This document shows, one piece after another, positions 1 through 8,808 of a stretch of DNA of 64,000 nt. This stretch comes from JANMDU01 sp043777675. Lineage in GTDB: Bacteria; Pseudomonadota; Gammaproteobacteria; Burkholderiales; Burkholderiaceae_C. The translations under genes were made by a program, and so were the position numbers. The stretch is taken from positions 25,034 to 89,033 of the forward strand of contig JAYWHR010000070.1 in the NCBI GenBank assembly GCA_043777675.1. The letters run 5' to 3'. The notes under the pieces were generated by a model that was given only the letters and a program-made list of their open reading frames with translations, had not been told where the DNA came from and made no database searches. Within the stretch, counting starts at the first letter, position 1; every line of letters starts with the position of its first letter.

Positions 1-37
1 GGATACTGGCTTTGTAAATGGTGGATTTGATGGCCAT
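1..37 (-). CDS. yaeQ: YaeQ family protein, N-terminal fragment cut by window edge
   Basis: Only the first twelve codons lie in the window. Reading leftwards from an ATG at 37-35 they give MAIKSTIYKASI, which matches the very conserved start of YaeQ proteins (MALKATIYKA in Escherichia coli). YaeQ has a PD-(D/E)XK-like fold and its role is poorly defined. The gene lies downstream of the tRNA-Ser gene on the same strand and is separated from it by that tRNA's terminator, so it probably has its own promoter or relies on read-through. The call rests on a short N-terminus and needs the adjoining sequence to be firm. Confidence 0.6.
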   Translation of the reverse strand, partial: MAIKSTIYKASI

Positions 38-51
38 GACGAGTCTCAAAC

Positions 52-83
52 AAAAAAGCCCCACGCAAACGGCAGTGGGGCTT
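52..83 (-). terminator. Rho-independent terminator of tRNA-Ser
   Basis: On the minus strand a stem AAGCCCCAC / GTGGGGCTT with a short loop is followed by a run of T. It starts 10 bases after the CCA end of the tRNA, which fits termination of the tRNA transcript. Confidence 0.8.
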
Positions 84-93
84 GTCTCAATAC

Positions 94-183
94 TGGCGGA
101 GGCTGTGAGATTCGAACTCACGGGGGACTCACATCCCCGGCAGTTTTCAAGACTGCTGGTTTAAACCGCTCACCCAAACCTCC
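94..183 (-). tRNA. tRNA-Ser (anticodon UGA)
   Basis: The minus strand folds as a class II tRNA of 90 nt including an encoded CCA. The acceptor arms GGAGG / CCTCC pair, the anticodon stem-loop CAGTCTTGAAAACTG exposes TGA, there is a long variable arm (CGGGGATGTGAGTCCCCC), and the T-arm GTGAGTTCGAATCTCAC is intact. The long variable arm and the G discriminator base are serine identity features, and UGA reads UCA/UCG-type codons. A terminator follows directly. No integrase or att duplication is seen beside it. Confidence 0.95.
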
Positions 184-202
184 AGCGGAACAGTATTTTA
201 AT

Positions 203-1411
203 CTAAGCAAGGAACATCGCTTGCAAATCGCTCAAAAAATCTAACCCGCGCGTGGTGGGGCGCACATGGGTGAAATCGCGCTCAATCAGGCCTTTGGCTT
301 CTGCCTCGTTGAGCTGCTTTTGGATGGAGGTGATGGGCAAACCCGTGCGCTCGGAAAAATCTGCCAGCGCGAAGCCGCCGGTTAGGCGCAGGGCGTTGAG
401 CATGAATTCAAAGGGTAAATCGGTGCGGCTCACTTCGGTCTCTTGCACCATGCAATCCCACGGTTTCGCGGATAAAGCTTTATCCATGTAGAGCTTGGGC
501 TCGCGGGCTTTGACTTGGCGCATCACGCGGTGGGCGAAGCTAAGCTTTCCGTGCGCGCCTGCGCCGATACCGAGATAGTCGCCAAATTGCCAGTAGTTGG
601 TGTTGTGAACGCTACGTTTATTTGGCTTAGCAAATGCAGAGATTTCATAGCGCTCCAAGCCTTGAGCTGCGGTGAGTTCAATGATGCGGTCGAGCATGTC
701 GTATGCATCGTCATCGACAGGCAAATTTTTTGGCGTGAATTTAGCGAAGTAGGTGTTGGGCTCAATCGTGAGGTGATAAATGCTGATGTGGGGCGGCTTG
801 AATTGGAGAGCGGTTTGAACATCTTGCTCGCATTGCACGAGACTTTGACCGGGCAAGGCATACATGATGTCAATATTGAATGCATCGAAATTCATAGCAG
901 CCTCTTCAATGGCTGCTTTCGCTTGCGCACTGTTATGCACACGGCCTAGGACTTTGAGATGAGCATCATTGAAGCTTTGCACACCGATGGACAGGCGCGT
1001 GACACCGGCTTGACGGAAGGCTTTGAAGCGGTCTTTCTCAAACGTGCCTGGGTTGGCCTCTAGCGTGATTTCGCAGCCTGCCTCCAAAGGCAATCGCGCA
1101 CGCACGGCGGCGAGCAAATAATCAATCGAATCAGGAGAAAACAAACTGGGCGTGCCGCCACCTATGAAAATGCTATGGACTCTGCGCCCCCAAACCAGCG
1201 GCAGGCTCATTTCTAGATCAGCAATCAGCGCTTGCAAATAGCGCTGCTCCGTATCCTGCTGCAGAGCACCTCCGCCAGCAACTTCATGCGAATTGAAATC
1301 GCAATACGGGCATTTCTTGAGGCACCAAGGTAAATGAATATAAAGCGAGAGCGGCGGTAGGCTAGGCAGACGCAGCGTGCCTTCGCGCATGTAGTGTTGG
1401 ATGTCTTGCAT
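203..1411 (-). CDS. hemW: Radical SAM heme chaperone HemW (coproporphyrinogen III oxidase-like)
   Basis: The 402-residue product carries the radical SAM motif of this family, C30-LKK-C34-PY-C37, in which three cysteines hold a 4Fe-4S cluster. The glycine-rich GGGTPSLF motif for S-adenosylmethionine follows. The HNTNYW segment near residue 270 is typical of HemW and related heme-binding proteins. HemW proteins are often annotated as oxygen-independent coproporphyrinogen oxidases but are thought to deliver heme to respiratory enzymes. True HemN has an additional N-terminal cysteine arrangement that is absent here. The length is normal for the family. Met1 is used as start, with Met8 as an alternative; no strong Shine-Dalgarno is seen for either. 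Confidence 0.9.
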   Translation of the reverse strand: MQDIQHYMREGTLRLPSLPPLSLYIHLPWCLKKCPYCDFNSHEVAGGGALQQDTEQRYLQALIADLEMSLPLVWGRRVHSIFIGGGTPSLFSPDSIDYLLAAVRARLPLEAGCEITLEANPGTFEKDRFKAFRQAGVTRLSIGVQSFNDAHLKVLGRVHNSAQAKAAIEEAAMNFDAFNIDIMYALPGQSLVQCEQDVQTALQFKPPHISIYHLTIEPNTYFAKFTPKNLPVDDDAYDMLDRIIELTAAQGLERYEISAFAKPNKRSVHNTNYWQFGDYLGIGAGAHGKLSFAHRVMRQVKAREPKLYMDKALSAKPWDCMVQETEVSRTDLPFEFMLNALRLTGGFALADFSERTGLPITSIQKQLNEAEAKGLIERDFTHVRPTTRGLDFLSDLQAMFLA

Positions 1412-1472
1412 GAATGATGAGATTGGACACTAAATTTCACTGCTGGGCGAAGACTTGGCTATTTTGGGATTT

Positions 1473-1653
1473 AGAACAGCCGAAAACCGGACGCAGAAGA
1501 CGCAAAGGTTACGCAGAAGGAATACCAAAAAGAGAAATGCAAGGAAGCCCGTTCTTGTTAGGCCTTATCTCAAAAGAGTTTTGTTTTTTCTGCATTTTCT
1601 GCGTCTTCTGCGTCTTCTGCGTAACCTTTGCGTCTTCTGCGTCCGGCTGTTCT
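1473..1653. repeat. Inverted-repeat element (MITE/REP-like) between the ABC ATPase and hemW
   Basis: The left arm (1473-1519) and right arm (1614-1653) are near-perfect reverse complements built on CGCAGAAGACGCAAAGG and GTTACGCAGAAG, ending outward in AGAACAGCC. The left arm carries about 7 extra bases near its outer end. The roughly 95-bp centre contains further degenerate copies of the TTCTGCGTC unit and no coding capacity. The element fills nearly all of the gap between the stop of the ATPase gene (1665) and the start of hemW (1411). Long palindromes of CGCAAAGG/CGCAGAAG units are scattered in many bacterial genomes, and this one could be transcribed as a long hairpin. Confidence 0.8.
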
Positions 1654-1664
1654 GTCTTGCTGTT

Positions 1665-2357
<693 letters not shown>

Positions 2358-2372
2358 TGGACGTGCCTTGAT

Positions 2373-4538
2373 TTAGAAAGGCATACGAGGGCCAGTGCTG
2401 CCCGGGCGAGCACCCGGCGCAGCGGCTGCGCCACCGCTCACACCTGTGATCACCGTTGCGCCTTCTTTGAAAAGATCGGCATTCGGGCTGTTGGGTTGCA
2501 CGATCAACTCGGTCGATGTGCCATCGGTGATACCTAGGCGCACGTTGTAGGCCACGGGTTTGCCTTGTTCGTTAAGCAGATAAATGCGGCCACGCGAGCT
2601 TGTGCGGCTGCCCATTTCAGCTTGTAGCGCGGCATATTTCGTCTTCTGCTCGGGTGTGAGGAAATCATTCACTTTGGCGCGCAGCTCGGCCATGATGCGC
2701 TCGCGCACTTTCGGGCGATCTTCTGGCGTGGCATCGCGCATGGCGGAGAATTTGGGGCGCGTCTCAGCAAACAGCGCATCGAGCTTTTGCTGCTGATCGG
2801 CGCTAAGCTGCAATTCACTGACCAAGCGATTGCGCAATTCTCCCAAAGGCCCGCCGCCACCGGTGCCCGCCCCACCGCCGCCCCCACCTGCACCTCCAGT
2901 TGGCGCGGCTGCAGATGCAGCTGGCGATGCGGATACGGCAGCGCCAGCCACAGGGCCCGTAGCAGCATTTTTTTCATCGTTTATAGAGGCTTTTGAGCCA
3001 GTAGCCGGCATAGAATCTGCGCGAGGCGCTATTGAATTAGGAGCAATTTGTACCGCAGCGGATGGCGACGGAGGTGCAGCGCTAGCAGCTGCTGGGCGGT
3101 TACCGCTGCTTGGCGCCGGCGTGTTGGCAATTAACTCTTGGTATTTTTTTCGCTGATCAGCGTTGAGCATCGCGGAGATTTTGCTGCGCATCTCCGCAGT
3201 GATTTTCTCTCTTGCGCCTTGGCGCTCGGCCTCATCCATATCGCGCACGCCCAAGAATTTAGGGCGCATCTCGGTTTGAATTGCATCAAGCTTGGCTTGT
3301 TGATCAGATGTGAGCTGTAGCTCCGAGATCAAGCGTTCACGCTGTGCAGCAAAGCCTCCACCACCCCCGCCCGTACCACCACCGCTGCCGGCTGGTTGCG
3401 CTACGGCTTCGCTGAAGAAGCTGAAGCCAGTACGCCCTGATTTCGGAGCAGAAGCGCCAGAAGAAGGAGCAGACGACCCTCCGCTAGCCGGCTCCACACC
3501 GGCAATCCTTACACGCAGCGCAGCATTCGGAATCTTCAGCACATTTTCTCGGCTCTCGGTGACCACGCGCACATTGGCAGTCATCCCTGGCAGCAAGCGC
3601 CCTGCGCTGTTGGTAAAGCCCACCACGGCAACATACGTCACCACATTAGCCACGTTTTGCGCGGCCTTGCGCACTTGGCGCACTTCGCCTTCAAAGGTTT
3701 GCCCGGGGAATGCATCTACGGTAAACGTAGCGCGCTGGCCAGTGCGAATACGGCTCACATCGGCCTCGTCAATACTCGCATCCACCTGCATATCCGATAA
3801 ATTTTGCGCGATCACAAACAGCTCAGGCGATTGCAAGCTGGCGGCCACCGTTTGCCCCTTCTCAATCGCGCGCTTGATCACGATCCCATTCACAGGCGAG
3901 GTGATCTTCGTGCGCTGCAAATCAATGCGCGCCTGAGAAAGAGCCGCATCGCGCTGTGCCACATTCGCTTGCGCTGATTTGACTTGTGCATTCGTCACCG
4001 CGAGCTGAGCTTGGGTAGATTTCAAGCTCTCGCCAGATGTGTTCACCAAAGCGCGGGCTCTATCGGCCTCACTCTGCGCAATGAATTGCTTCTCTGCCAA
4101 ATCTTTTTTCCGCTCAAAATCGCGCTGCGCCTCAGCCACATCCACTTGAGAGCGAGAAATAGCGGCATTCGATGCCAACACATTGGCTTGCGCGCTCAAT
4201 ACGGCAGCTCTAGCCACATCTACATCCGCCATCGCTTGCCGCACACGGAATTCGAAGGTCTCTGGATCAATCTGCGCAATCAGTTGACCCGCCTTCACCT
4301 CTGAATTGAAATCCACATACAACTCTTTGATCTGCCCGCTCACCTGCGTGCCCACGCTCACCTGCGTGACGGGATTGACTGCGCCGCTGGCCGACACGCT
4401 GGCGGCCAAGTTGCCACGATCTATTTTTGCCGTGCGGTATTGCATATCGCTGTTCTTGTCTTGGTTTGAATACCACCACGCGCCACCGCCGGCGGCGGCC
4501 AACACAACAAAAGCGCTGATCCAAAGAGATTTCTTCAT
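2373..4538 (-). CDS. macA: MacA-type periplasmic adaptor with two Spy/CpxP-like LTxxQ inserts
   Basis: The start at 4538 (MKKSLWISAF) is chosen because a membrane anchor follows at once; the product is then 721 residues, about twice the usual length for MacA. The order is: N-terminal transmembrane anchor (1-20), split lipoyl domain (about 45-70 and 220-245), a long alpha-helical hairpin (95-210), a beta-barrel (255-330), then an unusual insert, and a C-terminal membrane-proximal beta domain (about 650-700). The insert holds two similar helical segments, at about 399-471 and 566-641, each starting ELQL.(S/A)DQQ.KLDA and ending (Q/E)(R/Q)K.KY. These resemble LTxxQ chaperone modules of Spy/CpxP. 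Glycine-rich and Ala/Pro/Ser-rich linkers surround them. Residues 498-513 are encoded by the dispersed 44-bp element. It should pair with the ATPase at 1665-2357 in efflux; substrate unknown. Confidence 0.82.
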   Translation of the reverse strand: MKKSLWISAFVVLAAAGGGAWWYSNQDKNSDMQYRTAKIDRGNLAASVSASGAVNPVTQVSVGTQVSGQIKELYVDFNSEVKAGQLIAQIDPETFEFRVRQAMADVDVARAAVLSAQANVLASNAAISRSQVDVAEAQRDFERKKDLAEKQFIAQSEADRARALVNTSGESLKSTQAQLAVTNAQVKSAQANVAQRDAALSQARIDLQRTKITSPVNGIVIKRAIEKGQTVAASLQSPELFVIAQNLSDMQVDASIDEADVSRIRTGQRATFTVDAFPGQTFEGEVRQVRKAAQNVANVVTYVAVVGFTNSAGRLLPGMTANVRVVTESRENVLKIPNAALRVRIAGVEPASGGSSAPSSGASAPKSGRTGFSFFSEAVAQPAGSGGGTGGGGGGFAAQRERLISELQLTSDQQAKLDAIQTEMRPKFLGVRDMDEAERQGAREKITAEMRSKISAMLNADQRKKYQELIANTPAPSSGNRPAAASAAPPSPSAAVQIAPNSIAPRADSMPATGSKASINDEKNAATGPVAGAAVSASPAASAAAPTGGAGGGGGGAGTGGGGPLGELRNRLVSELQLSADQQQKLDALFAETRPKFSAMRDATPEDRPKVRERIMAELRAKVNDFLTPEQKTKYAALQAEMGSRTSSRGRIYLLNEQGKPVAYNVRLGITDGTSTELIVQPNSPNADLFKEGATVITGVSGGAAAAPGARPGSTGPRMPF
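3002..3045 (+). repeat. Dispersed 44-bp two-hairpin element, copy 1 (inside macA)
   Basis: This copy has the family landmarks TAGCCGGCATAGAATCTGCG, then CGAGG, then GCTATTGAATTAGGAGCA. It lies wholly within the adaptor gene, which reads it on the opposite strand as IAPNSIAPRADSMPATG. The frame stays open and the segment falls in a low-complexity linker between the two LTxxQ modules. Confidence 0.85.
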
Positions 4539-4675
4539 GATGCTGATTGTAGGAGCGCAGCCTCTTACCGATATGTCTGGGTGGTAAACCCTTAACGAGC
4601 GCATTTCGCACCCATAAATCTGCATTTCATCGCAAACCGCTGGCCTGCAAAGCGCTGCACAGGCACATTAGCGGC

Positions 4676-5080
4676 ATGCAAACTCTCTCCTCACTTTCCC
4701 CGCAAATCATCATCCATCTCGCTGCAGCCCTTAGCGCCGCTGCGCTCGGGCCTTTTGCGTTGTGGGCACGCCTGTCCGGCAAACAACGCCCCAAGCTGCA
4801 TCGCGCCTTTGGCTACGCTTGGGTCACGATGATGTTGATCACGGCCATCTCCGCCCTCTTCATTCATTCCCATTTTCCAGTGTGGTCTCGCTTTTCGTGG
4901 ATTCATCTTTTCATCCCCGCCACCCTCATTGGCCTCTTCGGTGCTTTTTGGCATCTCGCCAAAGGCAACATTGCCGGCCATCGCAAAAATATGCTCCGCT
5001 TGTATTTCGGCGCATGTCTTGGCGCGGGGGTGTTCACCTTGCTGCCTGGCCGCTTTCTCGGTCAATTCATTTGGAGCTAA
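4676..5080 (+). CDS. DUF2306 family membrane protein
   Basis: A 134-residue integral membrane protein with four predicted hydrophobic helices. It has the conserved layout of DUF2306 (YozB-like) proteins: a first helix ending ALGPFALWA, a loop with LHR.FGYAW, and later a GHRKNMLRLYFGACLGAG segment before the last helix. The basic/histidine residues in HRAFGY and GHRKN are the recognisable family positions. Function is unknown. It is followed 18 bp later by another small membrane protein on the same strand, so the two are probably co-transcribed. It is divergent from the macA-type operon. Confidence 0.75.
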   Translation: MQTLSSLSPQIIIHLAAALSAAALGPFALWARLSGKQRPKLHRAFGYAWVTMMLITAISALFIHSHFPVWSRFSWIHLFIPATLIGLFGAFWHLAKGNIAGHRKNMLRLYFGACLGAGVFTLLPGRFLGQFIWS

Positions 5081-5098
5081 CTTTTTCAGGAGTACACC

Positions 5099-5422
5099 AT
5101 GAGCCACGCCTACAACTTTTCCAACCCATCCCCAAAATCCACTCTGAGCCCCAGCGAAATCGAGCGCCTCGCCCGCCGCCGCGCAGGCGCAAAGCTAGGT
5201 TGGTTCATCCACTGTGCAGTCTTCGTCTGCGTTAACGCTTTGCTCATGACGATTTCTCTGGCCAACGGTAAGCCTTGGGCATTTTTCCCACTTATGGGCT
5301 GGGGGCTCGGCTTGGCGATTCATGGTGCGCTAGTTTGGCTTGGCAGCCCCGGCAGCGTCTTGCATGAGAGGCTATTGCAATCCGAACGTGCGCGTTTGCA
5401 AGCACGGCGCGATCCTTGGTGA
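5099..5422 (+). CDS. 2TM domain-containing protein
   Basis: The 107-residue product has a charged N-terminal stretch (IERLARRRAGAKLGW), two hydrophobic helices (FIHCAVFVCVNALLMTISL and PLMGWGLGLAIHGALVW) and a charged, arginine-rich tail. This is the arrangement of the 2TM domain found alone or fused to histidine kinases of the LytS type. An excellent ribosome binding site (CAGGAG, 7 bases before the ATG) supports the start. A LytS-type kinase gene follows 173 bp downstream, so a link with that signalling system is possible but not shown. The 173-bp gap holds no recognisable feature. Confidence 0.72.
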   Translation: MSHAYNFSNPSPKSTLSPSEIERLARRRAGAKLGWFIHCAVFVCVNALLMTISLANGKPWAFFPLMGWGLGLAIHGALVWLGSPGSVLHERLLQSERARLQARRDPW

Positions 5423-5595
5423 ATACCTTACACGGATTCATGATGCGTCAAATCTTTCAAGAAATACCGGTCTGGGTCTGTCCACGGCTTCTGATTTTGA
5501 TGGCTGGGAGCTTCAAGCAATCGCAATCGCATACGCGCTCTGCGCTCAACGGGCATCAGCCACATCAAGCCGTTTGAATCCCATTTACCTGCACA

Positions 5596-6798
5596 ATGAC
5601 CATCATGAGCACTGCTTCTATGTTTATTCCGGGAGTCCACCAAGCTACTGAAGCGGCGCGGATGCTGCCGCGCTGGGCGCGGGGCTGGGCTGTGATGAGG
5701 CCATGCAGATTTGTGCTGCTGCGCCATGGCTGGCAGGTGGCCTTGTTTTGTGTCGCTATTTGTCTTGTGCTGTCGCTCTTTCAGCCAGGCGTGCCTTTGT
5801 GGCGGCAAATGGTTTATTCGCTGCCCATGGGCATGGTGACGTGGGCTTTGATTGATGGTGGGCGCTTTTTTCTTGATCAAGACTCGCCCTATCTGTTTCC
5901 TCGCGGCTGGCGCGGCGTTGCGCTGATCGTGGGAGGGGTCTTCTTGGGGTTCCTGTTGGGCACACTGATTGGTGATGCGATCAACGGCCAGTCCAGCTTC
6001 AGCCTCATGCGCCGCTCACCCCAGTTTTTCGTCTATATCTTCCTGTTTAGCATGGCCTCGGGCATTGGCATTTCGCTGTTTTTCTATAACCAAGGCAAAA
6101 GCGCTTATTTGCTGGCCGAGATTGAAGCCAAAAGTCGTCAAGCCACTGAGGCACAGCTCAAATTATTGCAAAGCCAGCTCGATCCCCACATGCTTTTTAA
6201 CACGCTGGCCAATCTGCGCGCGCTCATTCCACATGAGCCAGAGCGTGCCGTGCAAATGCTCGATCAGCTGGGTGATTTCCTGCGCGCCACGCTTAGCGCT
6301 TCAAGGGCGCAAGAACACAGCTTGCAAGCGGAGTTTGATCGGCTGCGCGACTATCTCTCGCTCATGCATATCCGCTTGGGCGAGCGTCTGCGCTTTCACC
6401 TCGATTTGCCACAAGAGCTGACGCGGGTCTTAGTGCCCACCTTGATTCTGCAAAGCTTGGTGGAAAACGCTATTGAGCATGGCCTAGAGCCCAAAGTCGG
6501 CGGCGGCACGGTGTGGATCACGGCTTCAAAAAAAGGTGAGCAGCTCATTCTTCAAGTCAGCGACGATGGCATGGGCTTTGATACGGAAGCTGCGCACGAT
6601 CAGGTCACCCAAGGCTTTGGCCTCGCTCAAGTGCGCGAGCGTTTGCAAAGCTGGTATGGCAGCCAAAATACTATAGATTTGATAGCAGTCCGCGCAATGA
6701 ATACAAGGGCTACTCCTGCTTTTGACGCTAATAAAGCAGTCAAAATGGATATCTCACCCGGCTGCCAAGTCACCCTCATGCTGCCGCTGCGAACATGA
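5596..6798 (+). CDS. LytS/AlgZ-family sensor histidine kinase
   Basis: The 400-residue product has four hydrophobic N-terminal helices (roughly residues 45-165). A kinase region of the LytS/YehU family (His_kinase PF06580) follows, with the phospho-accepting histidine in LDPHMLFNTLANL (His198). The N-box is LVENAIEHGLEP (Asn291), with the ATP-lid motifs DDGMGFD (Asp323-Asp329) and GFGLAQVRERL. The final strand QVTLMLP closes the domain. Between YGSQ (357) and DISPG lies an extra stretch of about 28 residues not expected in this family. Its first half is encoded by the dispersed 44-bp element. The gene overlaps the response regulator gene by 4 bp, so the two are translationally coupled. The signal sensed is unknown. 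Confidence 0.88.
   Translation: MTIMSTASMFIPGVHQATEAARMLPRWARGWAVMRPCRFVLLRHGWQVALFCVAICLVLSLFQPGVPLWRQMVYSLPMGMVTWALIDGGRFFLDQDSPYLFPRGWRGVALIVGGVFLGFLLGTLIGDAINGQSSFSLMRRSPQFFVYIFLFSMASGIGISLFFYNQGKSAYLLAEIEAKSRQATEAQLKLLQSQLDPHMLFNTLANLRALIPHEPERAVQMLDQLGDFLRATLSASRAQEHSLQAEFDRLRDYLSLMHIRLGERLRFHLDLPQELTRVLVPTLILQSLVENAIEHGLEPKVGGGTVWITASKKGEQLILQVSDDGMGFDTEAAHDQVTQGFGLAQVRERLQSWYGSQNTIDLIAVRAMNTRATPAFDANKAVKMDISPGCQVTLMLPLRT
6668..6712 (-). repeat. Dispersed element, copy 2 (inside the LytS-type kinase)
   Basis: The element is in reverse orientation and diverged in the CCGGCATA arm, but keeps ATAG.TTTGATAGCAG and CCGCGCA in the right spacing. The kinase reads it as TIDLIAVRAMNTRAT, the same reading frame relative to the element as in macA. 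The following sequence up to about 6745 may be a longer form of the same insertion. Confidence 0.65.
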
Positions 6799-7643
6799 GC
6801 CCGCAGAGCCTTACCGCCCTGATCGCCGAAGACGAGCCTTTGCTCGCGGAGGCCTTGCAGCGCGAGCTGGCCACGCTTTGGCCGCAGCTGCAAACGCAGA
6901 TCGCGACCGATGGCCTGCAAGCCGTCGAGCAGGCGCTTGAGCTACTGCCGCAATTGCTGTTTTTCGACGTGCGCATGCCCGGCCAATCGGGCTTAGAAGC
7001 CGCGCAAGAGATCGCCGAACGCTGGCCATCAGGCCGCAGGCTGCCACTTCTGATTTTCGTCACCGCGTTTGACGAATATGCCGTCAAAGCCTTCGAGCAA
7101 TCTGCGGTGGACTACATTGTCAAACCTGTCAAAACAGTGCGTTTACAGCAAACTTTAGAGCGAATTAGGCCTTTAGCCGGCGTATTCCATGCGCAGAGTG
7201 CTATTCAATCAATAGCATTGCCTGAAATCTTGGATACCGATGAGCCGATGCTCAATGCCTTGCGCAGCTTGCTGCGCACGCCCCTCGATGCCCTCATCAG
7301 CACGCCTAGCCTGCAACGCATCCAAGCCAGCGTCGGCAGCCAAATCATCGTTGTGCCGCTATCAGAAGTCGCCTATTTTGAAGCTGCAGACAAATACGTT
7401 CGCGTACTCACCGGCATTGAAAAACCCGAGCGCGAACTGCTGATTCGCACACCCATCAAAGACCTCTTGCCCCAACTCAAACCCGATGAATTTTGGCAAA
7501 TCCACCGTAGTACCGTGGTGCGCGTCAGCTTGATCGAAGCTGTGCAACGTGATGCAACAGGCCGGCTCACATTGAGCCTGCGAGGCCGCCTAGATAAGTT
7601 AATGGTTAGCAGGCTTTACGCTGCACAATTCAAAGCGATGTGA
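6795..7643 (+). CDS. LytTR-family response regulator
   Basis: The 282-residue product has a receiver domain with acidic residues E12-D13, phospho-acceptor Asp58 in FFDVRMPG, Thr90 and Lys110 (DYIVKPVK). A linker at about 125-185 is followed by a C-terminal LytTR DNA-binding domain (VVPLSEVAYFEAADKYVRV, then FWQIHRSTVVRV). LytTR regulators bind direct repeats rather than inverted ones. The start ATG overlaps the stop of the kinase gene, giving a classic two-component pair. Residues 127-141 in the linker are encoded by a copy of the dispersed element. No target operon is evident; the two small membrane proteins upstream are candidates. Confidence 0.9.
   Translation: MSPQSLTALIAEDEPLLAEALQRELATLWPQLQTQIATDGLQAVEQALELLPQLLFFDVRMPGQSGLEAAQEIAERWPSGRRLPLLIFVTAFDEYAVKAFEQSAVDYIVKPVKTVRLQQTLERIRPLAGVFHAQSAIQSIALPEILDTDEPMLNALRSLLRTPLDALISTPSLQRIQASVGSQIIVVPLSEVAYFEAADKYVRVLTGIEKPERELLIRTPIKDLLPQLKPDEFWQIHRSTVVRVSLIEAVQRDATGRLTLSLRGRLDKLMVSRLYAAQFKAM
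7174..7217 (+). repeat. Dispersed element, copy 3 (inside the LytTR regulator linker)
   Basis: Full-length copy with TAGCCGGCGTA, CATGCGCAG and the closing palindrome TGCTATTCAATCAATAGCA. The gene reads it as LAGVFHAQSAIQSIA, in the inter-domain linker, where extra residues are likely to be tolerated. Confidence 0.9.
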
Positions 7644-7649
7644 CTGGCA

Positions 7650-8660
7650 CTACGTACGCTGCGCTGGGGACGTCGATCCGCGTTGCACCAGATGAAATGG
7701 CAAAAGTGACTGACGCGGAACAGGTTCGCCCGCTAGGATTTGCAGAATTTGTGTGGCAGCGATTCGCCCCAAATCCTGTGTGGGCAAGCTGACTGTCGTT
7801 AGCCCTGGCTTCATCTCGCCAGCCAGCTCGTGGTTGTCTATGCCGCATATAGAAATATCCTTTGGCACGCTCATACCCATAGCCTGAGCCTCTAGCATGG
7901 CACCGATGGCCACCATGTCGTTGCCACACACCAAAGCCGTCAACTTCGGATCGCGCCGCTTAAGCTCCCTGATGCCCTCGCGGCCACCTTGTATGCTTAG
8001 GTCCTGCTCGCATACAGCAGCTGCATTGGCGTTCAGCCCAAAGCGCTTGAGCTCGCTTAAAAAGCCAAGCCTGCGTTGCCCCGCGCGATCATTGTGCTGA
8101 ACACGGCCCGAGATCATGCCGATCCTGCGATGCCCTAAGTCCAGTAAGTGGCACGCTGCCATCGCAGCTATGGCTTGGTTATCAAAGCCCACCGAGGGTA
8201 ATCGTTCATCACACACCCAAGTCAACAGCACCGGCTTGCTCCAAGCCTGAAGGCTGCTCCATGCTTGGGCATGATGCTGAGCGCCCACCAAAACCAAGCC
8301 ATCTACACCTCTGTGTTGCATCGTCTTGATGAGCTCAGCCTCTACCAAATGGTCGTAGTTGTGGCTAGCCACCAAAAGCTGATAACCAGCGCTTGCGAGG
8401 CTCAATTGCATAGCGTGGGTGCTGCGCGCAAAAATTGCTAAATCTAGCGTGGGGATCACACAGCCAATAGTTCGTGTGCGGCCGGAGGCCAAGGCTCTGC
8501 CCGCTGCATCAGGCACATAGCCCAGCTGCTCGACGGCTGCTTGCACCAGATCGCGCGTTTTTCTGCTCACCCGCTCAGGCTGCGACACAGCGCGAGACAC
8601 TGTGGCCGTAGACACTCCCGCTATGCGCGCCACATCGATAATCCGACTCTTATTTTGCAT
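7650..8660 (-). CDS. LacI/GntR-type transcriptional regulator
   Basis: The 336-residue protein begins with a LacI-type helix-turn-helix (IIDVARIAGVSTATVSRAV, about residues 7-25) and hinge helix (LGYVPDAAGRALASG). A periplasmic-binding-protein-like effector domain follows, ending in the typical LVQRGST. Length and layout match the GntR/GluR branch of the family. It is divergent from the transporter and dehydrogenase operon starting at 8866. The intergenic region holds two LacI-type palindromes, one near each gene, so autoregulation and control of the operon are both likely. The inducer is presumably the substrate of that operon. No obvious ribosome binding site is seen; Met1 is placed where the HTH spacing is normal. 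Confidence 0.92.
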   Translation of the reverse strand: MQNKSRIIDVARIAGVSTATVSRAVSQPERVSRKTRDLVQAAVEQLGYVPDAAGRALASGRTRTIGCVIPTLDLAIFARSTHAMQLSLASAGYQLLVASHNYDHLVEAELIKTMQHRGVDGLVLVGAQHHAQAWSSLQAWSKPVLLTWVCDERLPSVGFDNQAIAAMAACHLLDLGHRRIGMISGRVQHNDRAGQRRLGFLSELKRFGLNANAAAVCEQDLSIQGGREGIRELKRRDPKLTALVCGNDMVAIGAMLEAQAMGMSVPKDISICGIDNHELAGEMKPGLTTVSLPTQDLGRIAATQILQILAGEPVPRQSLLPFHLVQRGSTSPAQRT

Positions 8661-8689
8661 AACGAAAGATAGCTCAAACTCATAAATAC

Positions 8690-8703
8690 TGCAAACGCTT
8701 GCA
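8690..8703. promoter_or_regulatory. LacI-family operator-like palindrome (regulator side)
   Basis: TGCAAACGCTTGCA is a near-perfect palindrome of the LacI/GalR class (TG.AA.CG.TT.CA). It lies 30 bp upstream of the regulator start codon, a position fitting autorepression. Confidence 0.65.
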
Positions 8704-8808
8704 TCCTAATTTTTACAGATTTTTCTATTCACCCTAGGATTTACCCTCTAAATTCGAATATTTACGTGTCAATTGCTTGACGTTCAAATAGCAATATGAC
8801 AACATAAA

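Noticed and set aside
94..183. tRNA-Ser as an integration site of a genomic island
   Set aside because: No integrase gene and no duplicated tRNA 3' end were seen in the flanking sequence.
1473..1653. CRISPR array
   Set aside because: The repeated TTCTGCGTC units are contiguous or irregular and form an inverted repeat; there are no spacers of uniform length and no cas genes.
2824..3000. Proline-rich plus-strand reading frames opposite the adaptor gene
   Set aside because: They are complements of the glycine- and alanine-rich linkers of the adaptor; no start signals or independent support.
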